Assembly (NCBI GenBank): GCA_016181565.1 | Contig: JACOZA010000032.1 | Coordinates: 1 to 5,498 of the forward strand | DNA length: 5,498 bases | Direction of reading: 5' to 3' | DNA from: Candidatus Sungiibacteriota bacterium | Lineage (GTDB): Bacteria > Patescibacteriota > Minisyncoccia > Sungbacterales > JACQCQ01 | Shown: piece after piece, positions 4,729-5,498 of the stretch | Position numbering within the stretch: the first letter of the stretch is position 1 | How the letters are laid out: every line of letters starts with the position of its first letter | The notes under the pieces: generated by a model | What the model saw: the letters and a program-made list of their open reading frames with translations, nothing else | The model's database searches: none | What the model was told of the DNA's origin: nothing | Position numbers and translations under genes: made by a program

Positions 4729-5244
4729 ATGCCTACGGTCTATTCTGCAAAACAGTTTTTTGGCGCAATTATCGCCGCCATTATTGTTGCAGGCATTGCC
4801 GGGTATTTTATCGGTAGCTCGTCATCTCGCGGAGGAGGAGGCGAAAACTCTACCGATAAATTGATAAACTTTTCGACTACCACCGCGGATTCTCTCATTT
4901 TGGGAAGCAACGCCATCGCGGTCGAAAATCAGAAAGCGGGAGATCGGGTGGAGGTTTCCGGGGTGACATTCGGCGCCGACGGCGGTTGGGTGGCGATTCA
5001 CGAAGATCGGGAAGGAAAGCCGGGGAACATCCTGGGGGCGCGGATTTTCCCGGGCGGCGAGACGCGTAACGGTTTTGTTGAGCTTTTGCGGCCGACGGTG
5101 AACGGAGTTTACTACGCGATGCTCCATCGCGATGACGGAGATCGGCAGTTCGATTACCTAAAAGATACGCCGCTTACCAACTCCGCCGGAAATGTGATCA
5201 TGGTGCGTTTTGTCGTGAGTGAAAATCCTGACGCTGAACTCTAA
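4729..5244 (+). CDS. Membrane-anchored extracytoplasmic protein, DUF7282-like domain
   Basis: Encodes 171 residues. Residues about 9-29 form one hydrophobic segment with small residues (FFGAIIAAIIVAGIAGYFIG), probably an uncleaved signal anchor since no lipobox cysteine or clear cleavage site is visible. A flexible Ser/Gly linker (SSSSRGGGGENST, 30-42) follows, then about 65-165 a beta-rich domain: DRVEVSGVTFGADGGWVAIH, PGNILGARIFPGGETRNGFV, YYAMLHRDDGDRQFDYLKD and VIMVRF. The ordered motifs (gGWV.IHED, G..LGA..F..G, AMLHrDDGD..FD) match the DUF7282 type of domain, known to me mainly from haloarchaea and also seen in Parcubacteria; this assignment is from memory of the pattern. The Asp-rich loop at 135-142 (DDGDRQFD) could bind a cation, which is inference. 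The domain should lie outside the membrane. Function unknown. Starting elsewhere is excluded by an in-frame TAG at 4717-4719. It seems to be a separate transcription unit. Confidence 0.75.
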   Translation: MPTVYSAKQFFGAIIAAIIVAGIAGYFIGSSSSRGGGGENSTDKLINFSTTTADSLILGSNAIAVENQKAGDRVEVSGVTFGADGGWVAIHEDREGKPGNILGARIFPGGETRNGFVELLRPTVNGVYYAMLHRDDGDRQFDYLKDTPLTNSAGNVIMVRFVVSENPDAEL

Positions 5245-5308
5245 ACAAATGTTCGCGGGTTTCCGTCCTTTAGCTAACGAACGGGGTACCTTTCCGATGG
5301 ACTGAAAG

Positions 5309-5314
5309 TATAAT
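5309..5314 (+). promoter_or_regulatory. Consensus -10 hexamer upstream of the kinase gene
   Basis: A perfect TATAAT lies 19 bases before the kinase ATG at 5334. No convincing -35 hexamer sits 16-18 bases upstream (GTACCT and TACCTT are the candidates), and there is no TG extended -10. Transcription would begin near 5321 with a leader of about 13 bases and no Shine-Dalgarno motif. The gap 5245-5333 also holds a short inverted repeat, GTTCG (5251-5255) with CGAAC (5278-5282), too weak to call a terminator. Confidence 0.5.
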
Positions 5315-5333
5315 TCCTGCTATAAATGACGCC

Positions 5334-5498
5334 ATGAAACCGTTCGTCATTTTTTTATTCGGGCCGCCGGGATCCGGCAAATCGACGCAGGCGGCTTTGA
5401 TCGCCAAAGAGTTTGGCGCGGTGCATGTTGATACCGGAGATTTGCTGCGGGTGATTTTGGATGATCCCGCGCGTCAGCATGACCCCAAAATTCAGGAG
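5334..5498 (+). CDS. adk: Adenylate kinase-like nucleoside monophosphate kinase, 5' part only
   Basis: The first 55 codons, in frame to the window edge, so the gene is cut off on the right. The P-loop is GPPGSGKST at residues 10-18, after a hydrophobic beta strand (FVIFLF). HVDTGDLLR (31-39) is the start of the NMP-binding region, where canonical adenylate kinase has HISTGDMLR. The following DDPARQHDPKIQE resembles the DP..Q.DPEIQ stretch I recall in Parcubacteria NMP kinases rather than the standard adenylate kinase NMP domain. The P-loop has GKST, not the GKGT usual in adenylate kinases. These proteins transfer a phosphate from ATP to AMP or a related monophosphate in the cytosol; with the lid and the rest of the NMP-binding region missing, substrate cannot be fixed. 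An adk gene downstream of secY is normal, which supports the symbol. The start is the only ATG in this frame near the P-loop. Confidence 0.75.
   Translation, partial: MKPFVIFLFGPPGSGKSTQAALIAKEFGAVHVDTGDLLRVILDDPARQHDPKIQE

Noticed and set aside
1..5498. CRISPR arrays, phage genes, attachment sites or toxin-antitoxin pairs
   Set aside because: No regularly spaced direct repeats of suitable length and no proteins of those types were seen on either strand.

Overview
The window reads as a piece of a bacterial chromosome, most likely from a Patescibacteria (Candidate Phyla Radiation) genome, probably Parcubacteria-like. Three things point there: ribosomal protein genes in spc-operon order with no rpmD (L30) between rpsE and rplO; an L15 whose central motif differs from the usual bacterial form in a way I associate with CPR; and small single-domain accessory membrane proteins next to the operon. 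TAA, TAG and TGA all appear as stops and no gene needs TGA read as an amino acid, so a recoded TGA = Gly code (Gracilibacteria/Absconditabacteria) is unlikely. The lineage call is inference, not a database match.

Positions 1-96 form an AT-rich, palindrome-rich leader with no recognisable end of the expected upstream gene (rpsH). Positions 97-3339 are the distal spc operon: rplF (L6), rplR (L18), a possible 31-codon ORF that exactly fills the next gap, rpsE (S5), rplO (L15) and secY. L6, L18, S5 and L15 are ribosome components; SecY is the translocon channel that receives nascent membrane and secreted proteins. Positions 3340-3572 hold no large gene but are rich in structure: a long perfect inverted repeat enclosing two smaller hairpins, a 35-codon ORF whose ribosome binding site lies in one of those hairpins, and a likely intrinsic terminator closing the operon.

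Positions 3573-5244 hold three membrane-associated genes: a YggT-family protein, a DedA-family (SNARE-associated/VTT) protein 9 bases behind it, and a membrane-anchored extracytoplasmic protein resembling the DUF7282 domain. From 5334 to the window edge is the start of a nucleoside monophosphate kinase (adk-like). In many bacteria adk follows secY directly; here about 2 kb of envelope genes with their own candidate promoters lies between them.

There are no rRNA or tRNA genes, CRISPR arrays or recognisable insertion sequences. Most start codons lack a well-placed Shine-Dalgarno motif, and several -10-like hexamers lie very close to start codons, suggesting short-leader or leaderless expression. 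The best candidates for something undescribed are the structured region after secY and the leader before rplF.
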